NCBI GenBank assembly: GCA_037481695.1
Contig: JBBFLE010000009.1
Location: 1-64,000, forward strand
Length of the DNA: 64,000 nucleotides
From: a bacterium
GTDB taxonomy: Bacteria > Desulfobacterota > Desulfocorpusculales > Desulfocorpusculum
Reading direction: 5' to 3'
The translations under genes were made by a program, and so were the position numbers. This document shows, in pieces, positions 47,845-56,459 of this stretch. The notes under the pieces were generated by a model, which did not search any database, had not been told where the DNA came from, and worked only from the letters and a program-made list of their open reading frames with translations. Position 1 is the stretch's first letter; each line of letters begins with the position of its first letter.

Positions 47845-48996
47845 CTAGAACCCCCTCTCCAAGATAATAACGCAATGGTGCTGCCCGGCCGGGCCGTAAG
47901 TGCCGTGGGCCAGGGCCAATTTGGGCTCCCCTGGCACCTGCACGGCCCCTGCCTCTTTTCTTAGCTGAAGGAAGGCCTCCAAGACCCGGTTGGCTCCTGC
48001 AACATATCTGGGGACGCCTGAGAGGAGCCCTCCTGAGGGATCAATGGGTTTAGGCCATGGGCTCTGATGCTTGGGGAGTGAAAATGCTTGAGGACCCTTG
48101 CCTTTTTCGCAAAATCCAAGTGCTTCAAGCCACAAGGGCGTCTGGTACGAGAAGTGGGACGAGAGTTCCAGCAAGTCCACTTCCTCTGCCGGGTTTTTTA
48201 TACCTGCCATCTCAAAGGCCTGTTGGGCAGCCTTTGGCAAGGCAAATGGATTCCCAAGATCCCTGTCACCCAGATTGTGATTCTCGTAGCAAGAGCCGAA
48301 TCCGGTTATCCACACCGGACGGTCCGTCAATTCCATTGCTGTTTTCTCATCTGCCAGAATCATGGCACAGGCCCCATCGCAAGGAGGCCTCATCTCCTGC
48401 TCAGTTATGGGAAAGGCCAGCATGCTGGCTTCCATCACCTGATCAAGTGTCAGAGCTTCCTTTACAGCCATCCTCTGGTTTTTTAGGCCTGCACTCCTTT
48501 CGGCCACAGCCACCCTGGCCAGGTCTTCACGAGGCAGGCCGTACCTATGCATGTATGTGCTGGCCTGAAGAGCTGCGGCCTGTATGAAATCCAATCCTAG
48601 GGGCTGCTGGTACGGGGCGTCGAATCCGAAGTTCTCTATTACCCTTGGATCCAGGACCTGTGTTTCCTTGCAGCAGGCAGTCACAAGCACCTTGCGGGCT
48701 CGGCCTGAGAGGATCTTGATGGCCCCCAGGACAACTGCATTGGCTCCATCCATGGAGACCTTCACCTCTCCAGGACCCAGATGAGCTCCTGCCACCTCCC
48801 CATGTTCCACGTCTGAAAGGGTCTTTCCATCCCAGTGATCTGCACTGCAGGTGACTATGAATTCGTAACCTTTTCTGAATTCAAGACCCGCTTGGGCAAG
48901 CACCTCTTTCACGGCAAGGTAGGTTAGCTCCTGGGGCCTCCATGAGTTCTGCTCCCCAAAAGGTGTCTGTGACACAGCCACTATGCCAACCTTCAT
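47845..48996 (-). CDS. Thiolase-fold protein lacking catalytic Cys and His
   Basis: 383 aa. Opening KVGIVAVSQTPFGEQ and closing ALAHGTYGPAGQHHCVIIL match the thiolase fold. The nucleophile loop is VSMDGANAV (80-88) without Cys, and GGLLSGVPRYVAG replaces GGxxxxGHPIGATG, so the His is Val. The pair with the next gene (1-nt gap) suggests a heteromer, perhaps with the two DUF35 proteins. Known thiolase-like aldolases and the inactive subunits of thiolase heteromers show the same kind of loss. The transporter gene dctM ends 35 nt upstream. Confidence 0.86.
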   Translation of the reverse strand: MKVGIVAVSQTPFGEQNSWRPQELTYLAVKEVLAQAGLEFRKGYEFIVTCSADHWDGKTLSDVEHGEVAGAHLGPGEVKVSMDGANAVVLGAIKILSGRARKVLVTACCKETQVLDPRVIENFGFDAPYQQPLGLDFIQAAALQASTYMHRYGLPREDLARVAVAERSAGLKNQRMAVKEALTLDQVMEASMLAFPITEQEMRPPCDGACAMILADEKTAMELTDRPVWITGFGSCYENHNLGDRDLGNPFALPKAAQQAFEMAGIKNPAEEVDLLELSSHFSYQTPLWLEALGFCEKGKGPQAFSLPKHQSPWPKPIDPSGGLLSGVPRYVAGANRVLEAFLQLRKEAGAVQVPGEPKLALAHGTYGPAGQHHCVIILERGF

Positions 48997-49031
48997 CTTG
49001 AAGACCTCCCCCCGACCAGGGTGGAATCAGC

Positions 49032-50339
49032 TCATCTTTTCATGCTGGCCGGGATCCAAAGAATTATTTCAGGAAAAATCATGCACAGTACCAGTCCCAG
49101 GGCCTGCAGGGCCACAAAGGGCCAGATGGAACGATATATGTCATCCATTGTGATTCCTCTGGGCACCACCCCTTTCATGATAAAAAGATTGAAGCCAAAG
49201 GGCGGCGTAAGATAAGCCATTTCCATGTTGATGGTGAAAAGAACGCCGAACCAAACAGGATCAAATCCCAGGGCTCCGACTACTGGAACGAATATTGGTG
49301 TGGTGAGCATTATGATCCCGGCAGGATCCAGGAACATGCCGAGGATGAAGAAGGTCAATTGCATTCCTGCCAGGACCACCCACCTGGAGACAGGCAGGGC
49401 TTCTATGGCCTCTTTTATCAGATCCGAGAAGCCCATATAGGCCAAGAGGCGGGTGAAGCAAACAGCTCCTATCATTATCCAAAGCACCATGGCAGTCAGG
49501 CTGGTGGTGGAACAAAGGGCCTGCTGAAAGCCTTTCCAAGTCAGCCTCCTGTGTACAAGAGCGCAAACAAGAGCCCCGAAAGCCCCTATGCCGGCTGCCT
49601 CGGTGGGAGTGGCAACCCCGGTGTAGATGACCCCCAAGACGCTCAATATAAGAAGAAAAGGCAAAAGGATGCCCTTGAGTACCACGAGCTTTTTCATCAA
49701 GGTGTAACGTTCCTGCACAGGGGGACCCAGATTGGGATTCAGCCAGCAACGCACTCCAACATAAACACAAAAAAGACAAGCCAGCAAAAGCCCTGGAAGT
49801 ATGCCACCCATGAAGAGCTGACCTATGGAGACCTCTGCCATGGCCCCATAAATGATCATTATCACACTGGGTGGGATGAGTATTCCCAGGGCACCCCCTG
49901 CGGAGATGGTTCCAATGGCCATCTCCTTCTGGTATCCCCTCTTGAGCATGGAGGGAAGGGCTATGAGTCCCATGCTCACGGTTGCCACAGAGCTTATGCC
50001 TGCCATGGCTGCAAACACAGCACATATCAGCACAGTGCCTATGGCAAGTCCTCCCCGCAGCCTTCCCATCCACCTGTACACTGCTTCGTAAAGCTGCTCG
50101 GCCAGGCCCGAGTGCTGGAGCAGGTTGGACATCAAAACAAACAGGGGAACCGCTATGATCAGGTAATTGGTCACCTCTGCGTAAGCTGTCTTGGGAATCA
50201 TGTAAAGTCCCTGGGGGCCCCACGTCAGAAGCGTTCCGGCTATGGCCACCCCGGCTAGGGCAAAGGCTATGGGAACTCCCATGGAGAGCATTACTCCCAT
50301 GACACCAAAGGCGAGGAGGCTCAAGAGCCAGGTGTCCAT
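49032..50339 (-). CDS. dctM: TRAP transporter large permease
   Basis: 435 aa, about 12 transmembrane segments. GVPIAFALAGVAIAGT and GGALGILIPPSVIMIIYG are hallmarks of DctM, and TPTEAAGIGAFGALV marks the second half. DctM is the ion-driven channel of a TRAP transporter and works with DctQ and the DctP binding protein encoded just upstream. Imports a carboxylate across the inner membrane using a Na+ or H+ gradient. Stop lies 35 nt before a thiolase-like gene, so transport and catabolism appear linked. Confidence 0.95.
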   Translation of the reverse strand: MDTWLLSLLAFGVMGVMLSMGVPIAFALAGVAIAGTLLTWGPQGLYMIPKTAYAEVTNYLIIAVPLFVLMSNLLQHSGLAEQLYEAVYRWMGRLRGGLAIGTVLICAVFAAMAGISSVATVSMGLIALPSMLKRGYQKEMAIGTISAGGALGILIPPSVIMIIYGAMAEVSIGQLFMGGILPGLLLACLFCVYVGVRCWLNPNLGPPVQERYTLMKKLVVLKGILLPFLLILSVLGVIYTGVATPTEAAGIGAFGALVCALVHRRLTWKGFQQALCSTTSLTAMVLWIMIGAVCFTRLLAYMGFSDLIKEAIEALPVSRWVVLAGMQLTFFILGMFLDPAGIIMLTTPIFVPVVGALGFDPVWFGVLFTINMEMAYLTPPFGFNLFIMKGVVPRGITMDDIYRSIWPFVALQALGLVLCMIFPEIILWIPASMKR

Positions 50340-50358
50340 GATCTTCCCCTGAAATTTT

Positions 50359-50898
50359 TCAGTGGCCCGGGAGATCCTCCTGGGGAGAATCTTCTTTGGC
50401 CATTATTGCCAGTATGGATTGACACAGTTTGGCTGCGGCCTGAAGGCCCAACAGCGCGCCTCCCACTGGCACCAACGCCATGGATGGAAACAGTGGAAGC
50501 TCCAAAAGGCTCATGGATCGCTTCCCCTTTTTCAAGGCATCCAGAGCGAATTCAGAGCCGTGCCACAAAAGTACTGCACAGAAAACAATGACTAATATGG
50601 AGGTAAACAAATCCACGGCGGCCCTGGTGCCCGGAGAAAACCTTCTGTAAAGAATGTCAACCCGAACATGTCGTTCCTCCAACAGTGCATATCCTCCAGC
50701 CAGAAGGGCCAGGGCCGCCAGCAAATATTGATTGATTTCTGTGGCCCAGGAAGTGGGAGATCGCAGCAGATAACGGCAGAAGACTTCCCAGACCACTGCT
50801 GCCATGATGAGCAGGTTAAGCAATCCCACCCACTGGCCTACCTGCCTGTTCAGCCTGGATATGCCGTTTATGGATTTGCGGGTCAGCTCAAGGATCAT
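50359..50898 (-). CDS. dctQ: TRAP transporter small permease
   Basis: 179 aa with four transmembrane segments (roughly 25-43, 60-78, 95-115, 140-158). Segments EVFCRYLLRSPTSWATEINQYL and ALLEERHVRVDILYRRF match DctQ, which bridges the binding protein and DctM. Lies 19 nt upstream of dctM and 9 nt after the end of dctP. Confidence 0.92.
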   Translation of the reverse strand: MILELTRKSINGISRLNRQVGQWVGLLNLLIMAAVVWEVFCRYLLRSPTSWATEINQYLLAALALLAGGYALLEERHVRVDILYRRFSPGTRAAVDLFTSILVIVFCAVLLWHGSEFALDALKKGKRSMSLLELPLFPSMALVPVGGALLGLQAAAKLCQSILAIMAKEDSPQEDLPGH

Positions 50899-50907
50899 CT
50901 GAATGCA

Positions 50908-51906
50908 TCACCTGCCCTTGTAGTAATCCTCCAGGATCTTTATGAGCTCTTTGGCTCCTGGAGAGGCTTCGGCCACCTTCTCATAGATGGGTTTACACAT
51001 TTCCTTGATCTTCTTTACTTCCTCTTCGGCAAGGGTCATGACCTTCACATTACGTTGCTTGGAGTACTCCAGGGCTTCCTGATCCCAAAGCTGACTTTTC
51101 TGGGCACTGAGCTCAAAGATTTCCTTTCCGGCTCTTTCCAATGCTTCTTTGGCCTTGGGGGAGAGCTTTTCCCAGACCTTGAGATTCAGCCACACCACGG
51201 TCAGGGAAGGAGTGTGAAATCCAGGCAGGATTATATGATCCACCACTTCATCATACTTGTAGGTCTTGATGGTATAGTAGGGGTATATGGTGCCTTCCAC
51301 CGTGCCCATTTTCAGGGCGGTGTACGCCTCTGGCCCTACCAAGGCCACAGGGGCAGCTCCTATGGCCTGGGCCAGTTGGCCATCCACGCCAGTGGCTCTG
51401 AGCTTCTTACCTTTGAAGTCATCCACCTTGGAGACTGGAAACTTGGTCATGGCCCCCATGGAGCCTGTCATTATGGGGTACAGATAGTAGGCCTGGTGTT
51501 TGGCCGAGAACTCTCGCATCTTCTTGAGGTACCCATGCTTGGTATATATCTCCAGCACATCTTGGGGGGTTCGCCAGTTCAGGGGCAGCCACTCCACCTT
51601 GGACTCGGGTATTGTGCCGCCGTAGTATATGGCTGCAGCATAGAGCCCCTCTATCATTCCCTTGCCCAAGGCATCTAGGCCCTCTTCGGCGCTCACTAAC
51701 TGGCCCGGCCAGAAGAGCTTGAATTCCACTTCCCCGGCGCTGTACTCCTTGACTTTTTCTGCCAGGAGCTTGAGGAGTTCTGGGCCATAGGTCTTCTCAG
51801 GATAAACCGATTGGACCCTGATCACCGTGGAGGCCCAAACAGGCCAATTCAATACCAGGATCCCAAGGATTGAGACCAGTCCAAGCACCACTCTTGCCTT
51901 TTTCAT
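50908..51906 (-). CDS. dctP: TRAP transporter periplasmic solute-binding protein
   Basis: 332 aa from the ATG at 51906, where GGAGGG lies 5 nt upstream; upstream in-frame codons are not expected in the family. Signal peptide (hydrophobic 5-26, cleavage near VWAS). The mature part has FWPGQLVSAEEGLDALGKG, FKGKKLRATGVDGQLAQAIGA with the conserved carboxylate-binding Arg, and GTVEGTIYPYYTIKTYKYDEV. The ligand should be an organic acid. An XRE-cupin regulator is encoded directly upstream. It heads dctPQM within the catabolic cluster. Confidence 0.93.
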   Translation of the reverse strand: MKKARVVLGLVSILGILVLNWPVWASTVIRVQSVYPEKTYGPELLKLLAEKVKEYSAGEVEFKLFWPGQLVSAEEGLDALGKGMIEGLYAAAIYYGGTIPESKVEWLPLNWRTPQDVLEIYTKHGYLKKMREFSAKHQAYYLYPIMTGSMGAMTKFPVSKVDDFKGKKLRATGVDGQLAQAIGAAPVALVGPEAYTALKMGTVEGTIYPYYTIKTYKYDEVVDHIILPGFHTPSLTVVWLNLKVWEKLSPKAKEALERAGKEIFELSAQKSQLWDQEALEYSKQRNVKVMTLAEEEVKKIKEMCKPIYEKVAEASPGAKELIKILEDYYKGR

Positions 51907-51991
51907 AGCTCCCTCCTTTCTCTGGTATGGCTCGTATCCCTCACGCACAAGACCCAATTTCAGGAGTCTGTTCATTGGCAGACCCCCATGC

Positions 51992-52573
51992 TCAGGAAAA
52001 CCAAGGCGGCGAATTGACCATGATAAGTACAGACTCTTTGGGACTGAGGTTTCTCCACTGGTGAGGCAAGGCAGCCTTGAAGTGAATCGTATCCCTGCGG
52101 TTGAGCACATAGAGGCTGCCTCCTATGACAAACTCCACCTTGCCCTTGTAACAGTAGACCAACTCCTCGCCCGAATGGGAAAGAGGCCCGCCCCTCACTT
52201 TCCCACCGGGCTCTATGCGAAGCACATAGGCATCCAAAAGAGGATCCTTGAGGGGCCTGGCGATACTCTCTATGATGGCACCTATCTCTGGGTTGGCAGA
52301 TTTTTTCCTCTGCTGCCATCTCACCAGGCGCACCTCTGGTGGTTGCTCTTCATCTTCCAAAAAGTAGTGGAGGGACCGGTTAAGGCCCCTGGTGATCTTC
52401 ATGAGCACCAATATGGAGGGCACCATCTTTCCGCTTTCTATCTTTTGGACCGTACTGGGAGCCACCCCTGCAAGCTGTCCGAATTCCTTGAGAGAAAGGC
52501 CTGATTCCTGGCGGACTCTCTTTATCTTCTCTGCCAGTCTCTCCATTATCTTTTCGGGTTTGTCCTTGGCCAT
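51992..52573 (-). CDS. XRE-family regulator with C-terminal cupin domain
   Basis: 193 aa. Helix-turn-helix (about 14-68: IKRVRQESGLSLKEFGQLAGVAPS...) then a C-terminal cupin_2 barrel (about 118-190: GGPLSHSGEELVYCYKGKVEFVIGG). Regulators of this shape, such as PuuR-like proteins, often bind a small ligand in the cupin. It lies in the middle of the 17-gene cluster, just before dctPQM, so it probably controls uptake and degradation of the same substrate. Confidence 0.88.
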   Translation of the reverse strand: MAKDKPEKIMERLAEKIKRVRQESGLSLKEFGQLAGVAPSTVQKIESGKMVPSILVLMKITRGLNRSLHYFLEDEEQPPEVRLVRWQQRKKSANPEIGAIIESIARPLKDPLLDAYVLRIEPGGKVRGGPLSHSGEELVYCYKGKVEFVIGGSLYVLNRRDTIHFKAALPHQWRNLSPKESVLIMVNSPPWFS

Positions 52574-52612
52574 ATTTCTTCCTGTTTTTAGGTCTCAGCC
52601 CTGATATTCAAC

Positions 52613-53755
52613 TCAGATCCCAAGTTCCTGGGCTATTATCATGTGGTGTATCTCGCTTGTGCCTTCGGTTATGGTGAAGAGCCTTCCGTCCCTCCAGAAG
52701 CGCTGGATGGGGTACTCCATCATGTATCCGTACCCTCCATGGATCTGCATGGCCTGGGACAACACCTCCTGCAGTGTCTCAGAGCAAAAAAGCTTGACCA
52801 TGGAGGCCTCCTTCATGACCCTGGCTCCCATGTCGCTCAATCTTGCCACCCTGTAGGTGTAAGAGCGCATGATGTCTATCTTCATTGCCATACTGGCCAG
52901 CTTGAAGCGGTTCACCTGGAACTTTCCTATGGGCTTTCCAAACTGAACCCTTTGCTGAGCGTATTGGAAAGCCGCTTCGTAGGCTGCCTGCGCAACACCG
53001 GTACAACGGGCCCCATAGGTTATCCTTCCAGACATGAGGGTTTCCCTTATCTGGGCAAAGCCTCCTCCTTCCCTCGGCCCTATGCGGTGTGAGACAGGCA
53101 CCTTGCAGTCCTCAAAAACCAGCTCCCCTGTCTCTGCAGAGCAATTGCCCACCTTCCTGAGTTTGCGGGCCACGGTAAATCCCGGAGTGCCCTTCTCAAC
53201 CACAAAAAGGTTTATGCCATGGGCTTTGCGCGACGGATCCACAGAGGCTGCTACAACTGCAAAGTCGCATATGGGTCCGTTGGTTATGAACATCTTGCTC
53301 CCGTTTATGATGTAATACTGTCCTTCTCTTACGGCTCTGGTCCGGATAGAGGCTGCATCAGAACCCACATCCGGCTCGGTCAGGGCAAAGGCCCCTATCT
53401 TCTCCCCTCTTATGGCCGGGTAAAGGAATCTTTCCTTTAGTTCCTCAGAGCCAAAACGGTATATGGGTTCTGTGGCCAGGCCTGACTGGACGAGCACCCC
53501 TCCTGCGATTCCCGCACACACACGGCAAAGCTCCTCCACCAAAATGCACTCCGTGACCTTGTCGGCTCCCGCTCCTCCCATTTCCACCGGATACCTGACG
53601 CAGAGATATCCCAACTCCCCCATTTTTCTAAACAGGGAGATGGGGAAGGTCTCCTTTTCCTCTGCCTCCTCTACCAGAGGGGCTACCTCCTTTTCTACGA
53701 AACTGCGCACGGCTTTCTTGAATATTCTTTGTTCCTCTGTGAGCTCAAGATCCAT
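52613..53755 (-). CDS. Acyl-CoA dehydrogenase (canonical type)
   Basis: 380 aa. MDLELTEEQRIFKKAVRSF, ALTEPDVGSDA, NGSKMFITNGP, FGKPIGKFQVNRF and IHGGYGYMMEYPIQRFWRDGR. The base is TEGTSEI with Glu at the standard short/medium-chain position, unlike the isovaleryl type encoded at 41889. I prefer the ATG at 53755 (first residues MDLEL); an ATG seven codons earlier is in frame. The gene overlaps the upstream DUF35 stop slightly. It would oxidise an acyl-CoA from the pathway. Confidence 0.92.
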   Translation of the reverse strand: MDLELTEEQRIFKKAVRSFVEKEVAPLVEEAEEKETFPISLFRKMGELGYLCVRYPVEMGGAGADKVTECILVEELCRVCAGIAGGVLVQSGLATEPIYRFGSEELKERFLYPAIRGEKIGAFALTEPDVGSDAASIRTRAVREGQYYIINGSKMFITNGPICDFAVVAASVDPSRKAHGINLFVVEKGTPGFTVARKLRKVGNCSAETGELVFEDCKVPVSHRIGPREGGGFAQIRETLMSGRITYGARCTGVAQAAYEAAFQYAQQRVQFGKPIGKFQVNRFKLASMAMKIDIMRSYTYRVARLSDMGARVMKEASMVKLFCSETLQEVLSQAMQIHGGYGYMMEYPIQRFWRDGRLFTITEGTSEIHHMIIAQELGI

Positions 53756-54185
53756 CAGCCTTGCCTGCCTCCTCATCCAGGACGAATTTGTAACCGTAGC
53801 GAACTATTCCTTCCTGATCGTAGAGTTTCCTGAACACAGCCCTCACAGCAGCGCCCACCTTCAGTTGCTGTGGCTCACAATCTGTCAACTGGGCCACCAC
53901 CCTGGCCCCCTCTTGGAGTTCAACCACTGCCACCAAGATGGCACCGGTCATGGTCTGTTGTTCATCGAATTCGCTGGGGGCTCCCCCTTTGGCTATGACC
54001 GTGTAAGTGAAAACACGGCCTCGACCGCAGAGCCTTTCCCATTGAAACTCTCCCCGGCCGCACTCCAGGCAGACCATTCTGGCAGGTACATTTATGCTCC
54101 CGCAGCTCAAACAACGGGGCTCTTCCAGCCTGTAGCGTTCTCTCAAGCTGGCCGCAAATATGGGAAGAGAAACATAGGAACTCAT
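53745..54185 (-). CDS. DUF35 OB-fold protein with zinc ribbon
   Basis: 146 aa. Zinc ribbon CLSCGSINVPARMVCLEC (about 25-42) followed by OB-fold strands GRVFTYTVIAKGGAP and GAILVAVVELQEGARVVAQLTD. Lies 21 nt after the HMG-CoA-synthase-like gene and close to a true SCP2-type thiolase, the same three gene types that form the archaeal thiolase/HMG-CoA synthase/DUF35 complex. Probably scaffolds those two enzymes. Confidence 0.88.
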   Translation of the reverse strand: MSSYVSLPIFAASLRERYRLEEPRCLSCGSINVPARMVCLECGRGEFQWERLCGRGRVFTYTVIAKGGAPSEFDEQQTMTGAILVAVVELQEGARVVAQLTDCEPQQLKVGAAVRAVFRKLYDQEGIVRYGYKFVLDEEAGKADGS

Positions 54186-54206
54186 GGTGCTCCTCCAAAA
54201 AAGAGC

Positions 54207-55226
54207 TCAAGCATAAGGCCTGAAACTCAAAAAGCCTCTCATCTTGAGATAATCCGCGTAGCTTCTCTGTCTACCTCCCCTCAACATCTCCTCCAAGACA
54301 GGTCCCTTGCCCTTGGTACCTTCAATCGCCTGCCCAAGAACCCAACTCATCACATCCACTCCAGAACCGTACGAGGCCACAAGGATCCTTTGTCCTGAAT
54401 CCAGGCTCTCTAGCGCCTGAACCATCCCCAGAAGTACAGCCGCTGTGCCTGTGTCTCCCAATCTTTGGGTCACGGAAAGGATCTTTCCCTTATCCACACC
54501 TAGCCTGCCTGCCAATCTTTGGGCCGTGATTCCATCTGAGTCAGGCAAGACCATTGAATGGAATTCATGGGCTGAAAAACCCAGCCTTTCCAAAAGCCCC
54601 CTGACCCCTTCCAAGACAGATTCGGTAAGCTCATCCTGGCGAAGCTCCAGGTCCTGAACAAATCTCTCTCCCCTTCTTCGGAATCTTTCTCCGAAGGTCT
54701 CTATTGATAAACTCTCCACCCCTTCCATGAAGGTGGCTCTTTCATCCGGTGCTATTACAAAGGCAACTGCCGCAGCCCCGAAGCCGTGTTCCAGGCTGCT
54801 GGAGGGATGAGCCAGGGGGGCATCAGAGGCCACCACCAGGCAAGGCTTTACCCAGCAACTTGAAAACTCAATGCCAGCCAAGAGGGCCAGTGTGCCTGCC
54901 CTGGGAGATCCCCCCAGCTCCACTGCCCTGAGCCTGGGATTCCCGCTAAGGGCAGAGACCAGGCTGGAAACATTGGGTTTTTCTTCATAAGGACCTGAGG
55001 TGGTCGCCAAGAAAACTGCCCCCATCTGTTCTGCCTGCATGCCTGCCCTTTCCAAGGCTTGGCGCGCTGCTTCCACTGCCATGGTTACGATGTCCTCGTC
55101 ATATCCAGGAAAGGACTTCATGTTTATGGCCGGGGTACTGAGACTTCCCCAGAATTTCTTGATTTCCACCAACTCCAATCTGTTTGGCGGCACATAGGCG
55201 CCGTGGGACACTATACCGACGCGCAT
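54207..55226 (-). CDS. HMG-CoA-synthase/KAS-III-like protein without catalytic Cys
   Basis: 339 aa from the ATG at 55226 (GGGAGG 7 nt upstream). Thiolase superfamily: IVSHGAYVPPNRL, DIVTMAVEAARQALERAG and GFGAAAVAFVIAPDE resemble archaeal HMG-CoA synthases. The nucleophile segment reads ELGGSPRAGTLALL (103-116): the family EFACKAGT Cys aligns by eye with Pro108 next to Ser107. The later active-site HxP segment also lacks His (MVLPDSDGI). So it is either a non-catalytic partner or catalyses other chemistry such as retro-aldol cleavage. Its neighbours are a DUF35 protein and a full thiolase. Confidence 0.85.
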   Translation of the reverse strand: MRVGIVSHGAYVPPNRLELVEIKKFWGSLSTPAINMKSFPGYDEDIVTMAVEAARQALERAGMQAEQMGAVFLATTSGPYEEKPNVSSLVSALSGNPRLRAVELGGSPRAGTLALLAGIEFSSCWVKPCLVVASDAPLAHPSSSLEHGFGAAAVAFVIAPDERATFMEGVESLSIETFGERFRRRGERFVQDLELRQDELTESVLEGVRGLLERLGFSAHEFHSMVLPDSDGITAQRLAGRLGVDKGKILSVTQRLGDTGTAAVLLGMVQALESLDSGQRILVASYGSGVDVMSWVLGQAIEGTKGKGPVLEEMLRGGRQRSYADYLKMRGFLSFRPYA

Positions 55227-55257
55227 GCAAAATCCTCCCCTGCCCCAAGAGCTGATC

Positions 55258-56427
55258 TCATTTAGGAGCCCTGAAAACATGTACCACAGCAGTTCCCCCA
55301 GAGCCTCCTACGTTATGGGTAAGCCCGAATCTGGCCCCACGCACCTGACGCAAAGGCTCCATCACATCCCCTCTTAGTTGATGGACCATCTCGCAGATCT
55401 GCCCTATTCCGGTGGCACCTATGGGATGGCCTTTGGCCTTCAATCCTCCAGAGGGATTCACTGGTCTTGGGCCATTGATGGATGTGATGTTGTCTCTTAT
55501 GAGAAAACCACCCTCTCCGTCCTTGCAGAATCCCAGATCTTCATACGCCATGATCTCCGCAATGGTGAAGCAATCGTGAACCTCCGCCACCTGGATCTCA
55601 TCAGGACCCACTGATGCCTCATGGTAAGCTTCAAGGGCAGCCTTGCGTGCAGCAGCAAGTCCTGTTAAGTCCTTGCGATCATGTATGGCCAGGTAATCTG
55701 TGCCGGCCCCTGAGCCCATCACCCACACAGGGCGATCCGTATATCTGAATGCATCTTCCCGGCAACACAAAATGGCCACCGCGGCCCCGTCGGTTATGGG
55801 GCATGCATCAAAAACCGTCAAAGGGTCTGCCAGCATGGGGGAGTTCAGAGCTCTATCCAGATCCAGGGCAAAGCGTAACTGGGCTTTGGGATTGTGCAGG
55901 GCATTGGCGTGGTTCTTGACAGCCACGCCCGTTATCCACTGTTTGAGGGTTCCATGTTCATGCATGTGTCTTCTGGCCAACATGGCATAGATCCCAGGAA
56001 AATTTGTGCCTGCCAACCTCTCCCATTCCACGTCGCCTGAGACCCCAAGCCACAGACGGTTTCTTTCCCTTGGCAAGTCACTCATTTTCTCTATGCCTCC
56101 AGCCAGGGCCAAACGGCAGGCGCCAGAGCGTATGGCCAGCACTGCGTTGCGGAAGGCAAATCCCCCGGAGGCGCAAGCATTCTCCACATGATGAGCGCTT
56201 ATGCCCACGAGCCCCACGGTCTCACACAAGAGAGCGGCCTGGTTGCCCAGTTGCCCCCCGCCTGTGGAAAGGGTCCCTATCCAGGCTTCCTGGATTTCTT
56301 TGGGATCCAGCCCTTTTTCCACATCCTGGAGCGCTTCCTGGAAGGCCTCGAAGAACAGGGACTTGAGGTTTCGCTTGGGAAACAGGCCAAAAGGGGTCTG
56401 CCCCACTCCTATGACCGCCACTTGCAT
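55258..56427 (-). CDS. Acetyl-CoA acetyltransferase/SCP2-type thiolase (active-site Cys present)
   Basis: 389 aa. VAVIGVGQTPFG, nucleophile HHVENACASGG with Cys85, VHDCFTIAEI, and GGLKAKGHPIGATGIGQ with His all intact; the end HNVGGSGGTAVVHVF has Ser instead of the second Cys, as in SCP2-type thiolases. It can therefore carry out thiolysis of a 3-ketoacyl-CoA or the reverse condensation. It lies between the isomerase gene (32-bp gap) and the HMG-CoA-synthase-like gene, and is the only complete thiolase in the cluster. Confidence 0.92.
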   Translation of the reverse strand: MQVAVIGVGQTPFGLFPKRNLKSLFFEAFQEALQDVEKGLDPKEIQEAWIGTLSTGGGQLGNQAALLCETVGLVGISAHHVENACASGGFAFRNAVLAIRSGACRLALAGGIEKMSDLPRERNRLWLGVSGDVEWERLAGTNFPGIYAMLARRHMHEHGTLKQWITGVAVKNHANALHNPKAQLRFALDLDRALNSPMLADPLTVFDACPITDGAAVAILCCREDAFRYTDRPVWVMGSGAGTDYLAIHDRKDLTGLAAARKAALEAYHEASVGPDEIQVAEVHDCFTIAEIMAYEDLGFCKDGEGGFLIRDNITSINGPRPVNPSGGLKAKGHPIGATGIGQICEMVHQLRGDVMEPLRQVRGARFGLTHNVGGSGGTAVVHVFRAPK

Positions 56428-56459
56428 CTTGATTTACCCCCGAAAAATTGGGCTCTTTC

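Noticed and set aside
49261-50223. Long frame parallel to dctM in another reading frame
   Set aside because: Shadow of the clear dctM coding sequence; low-complexity Gly/His/Arg composition.
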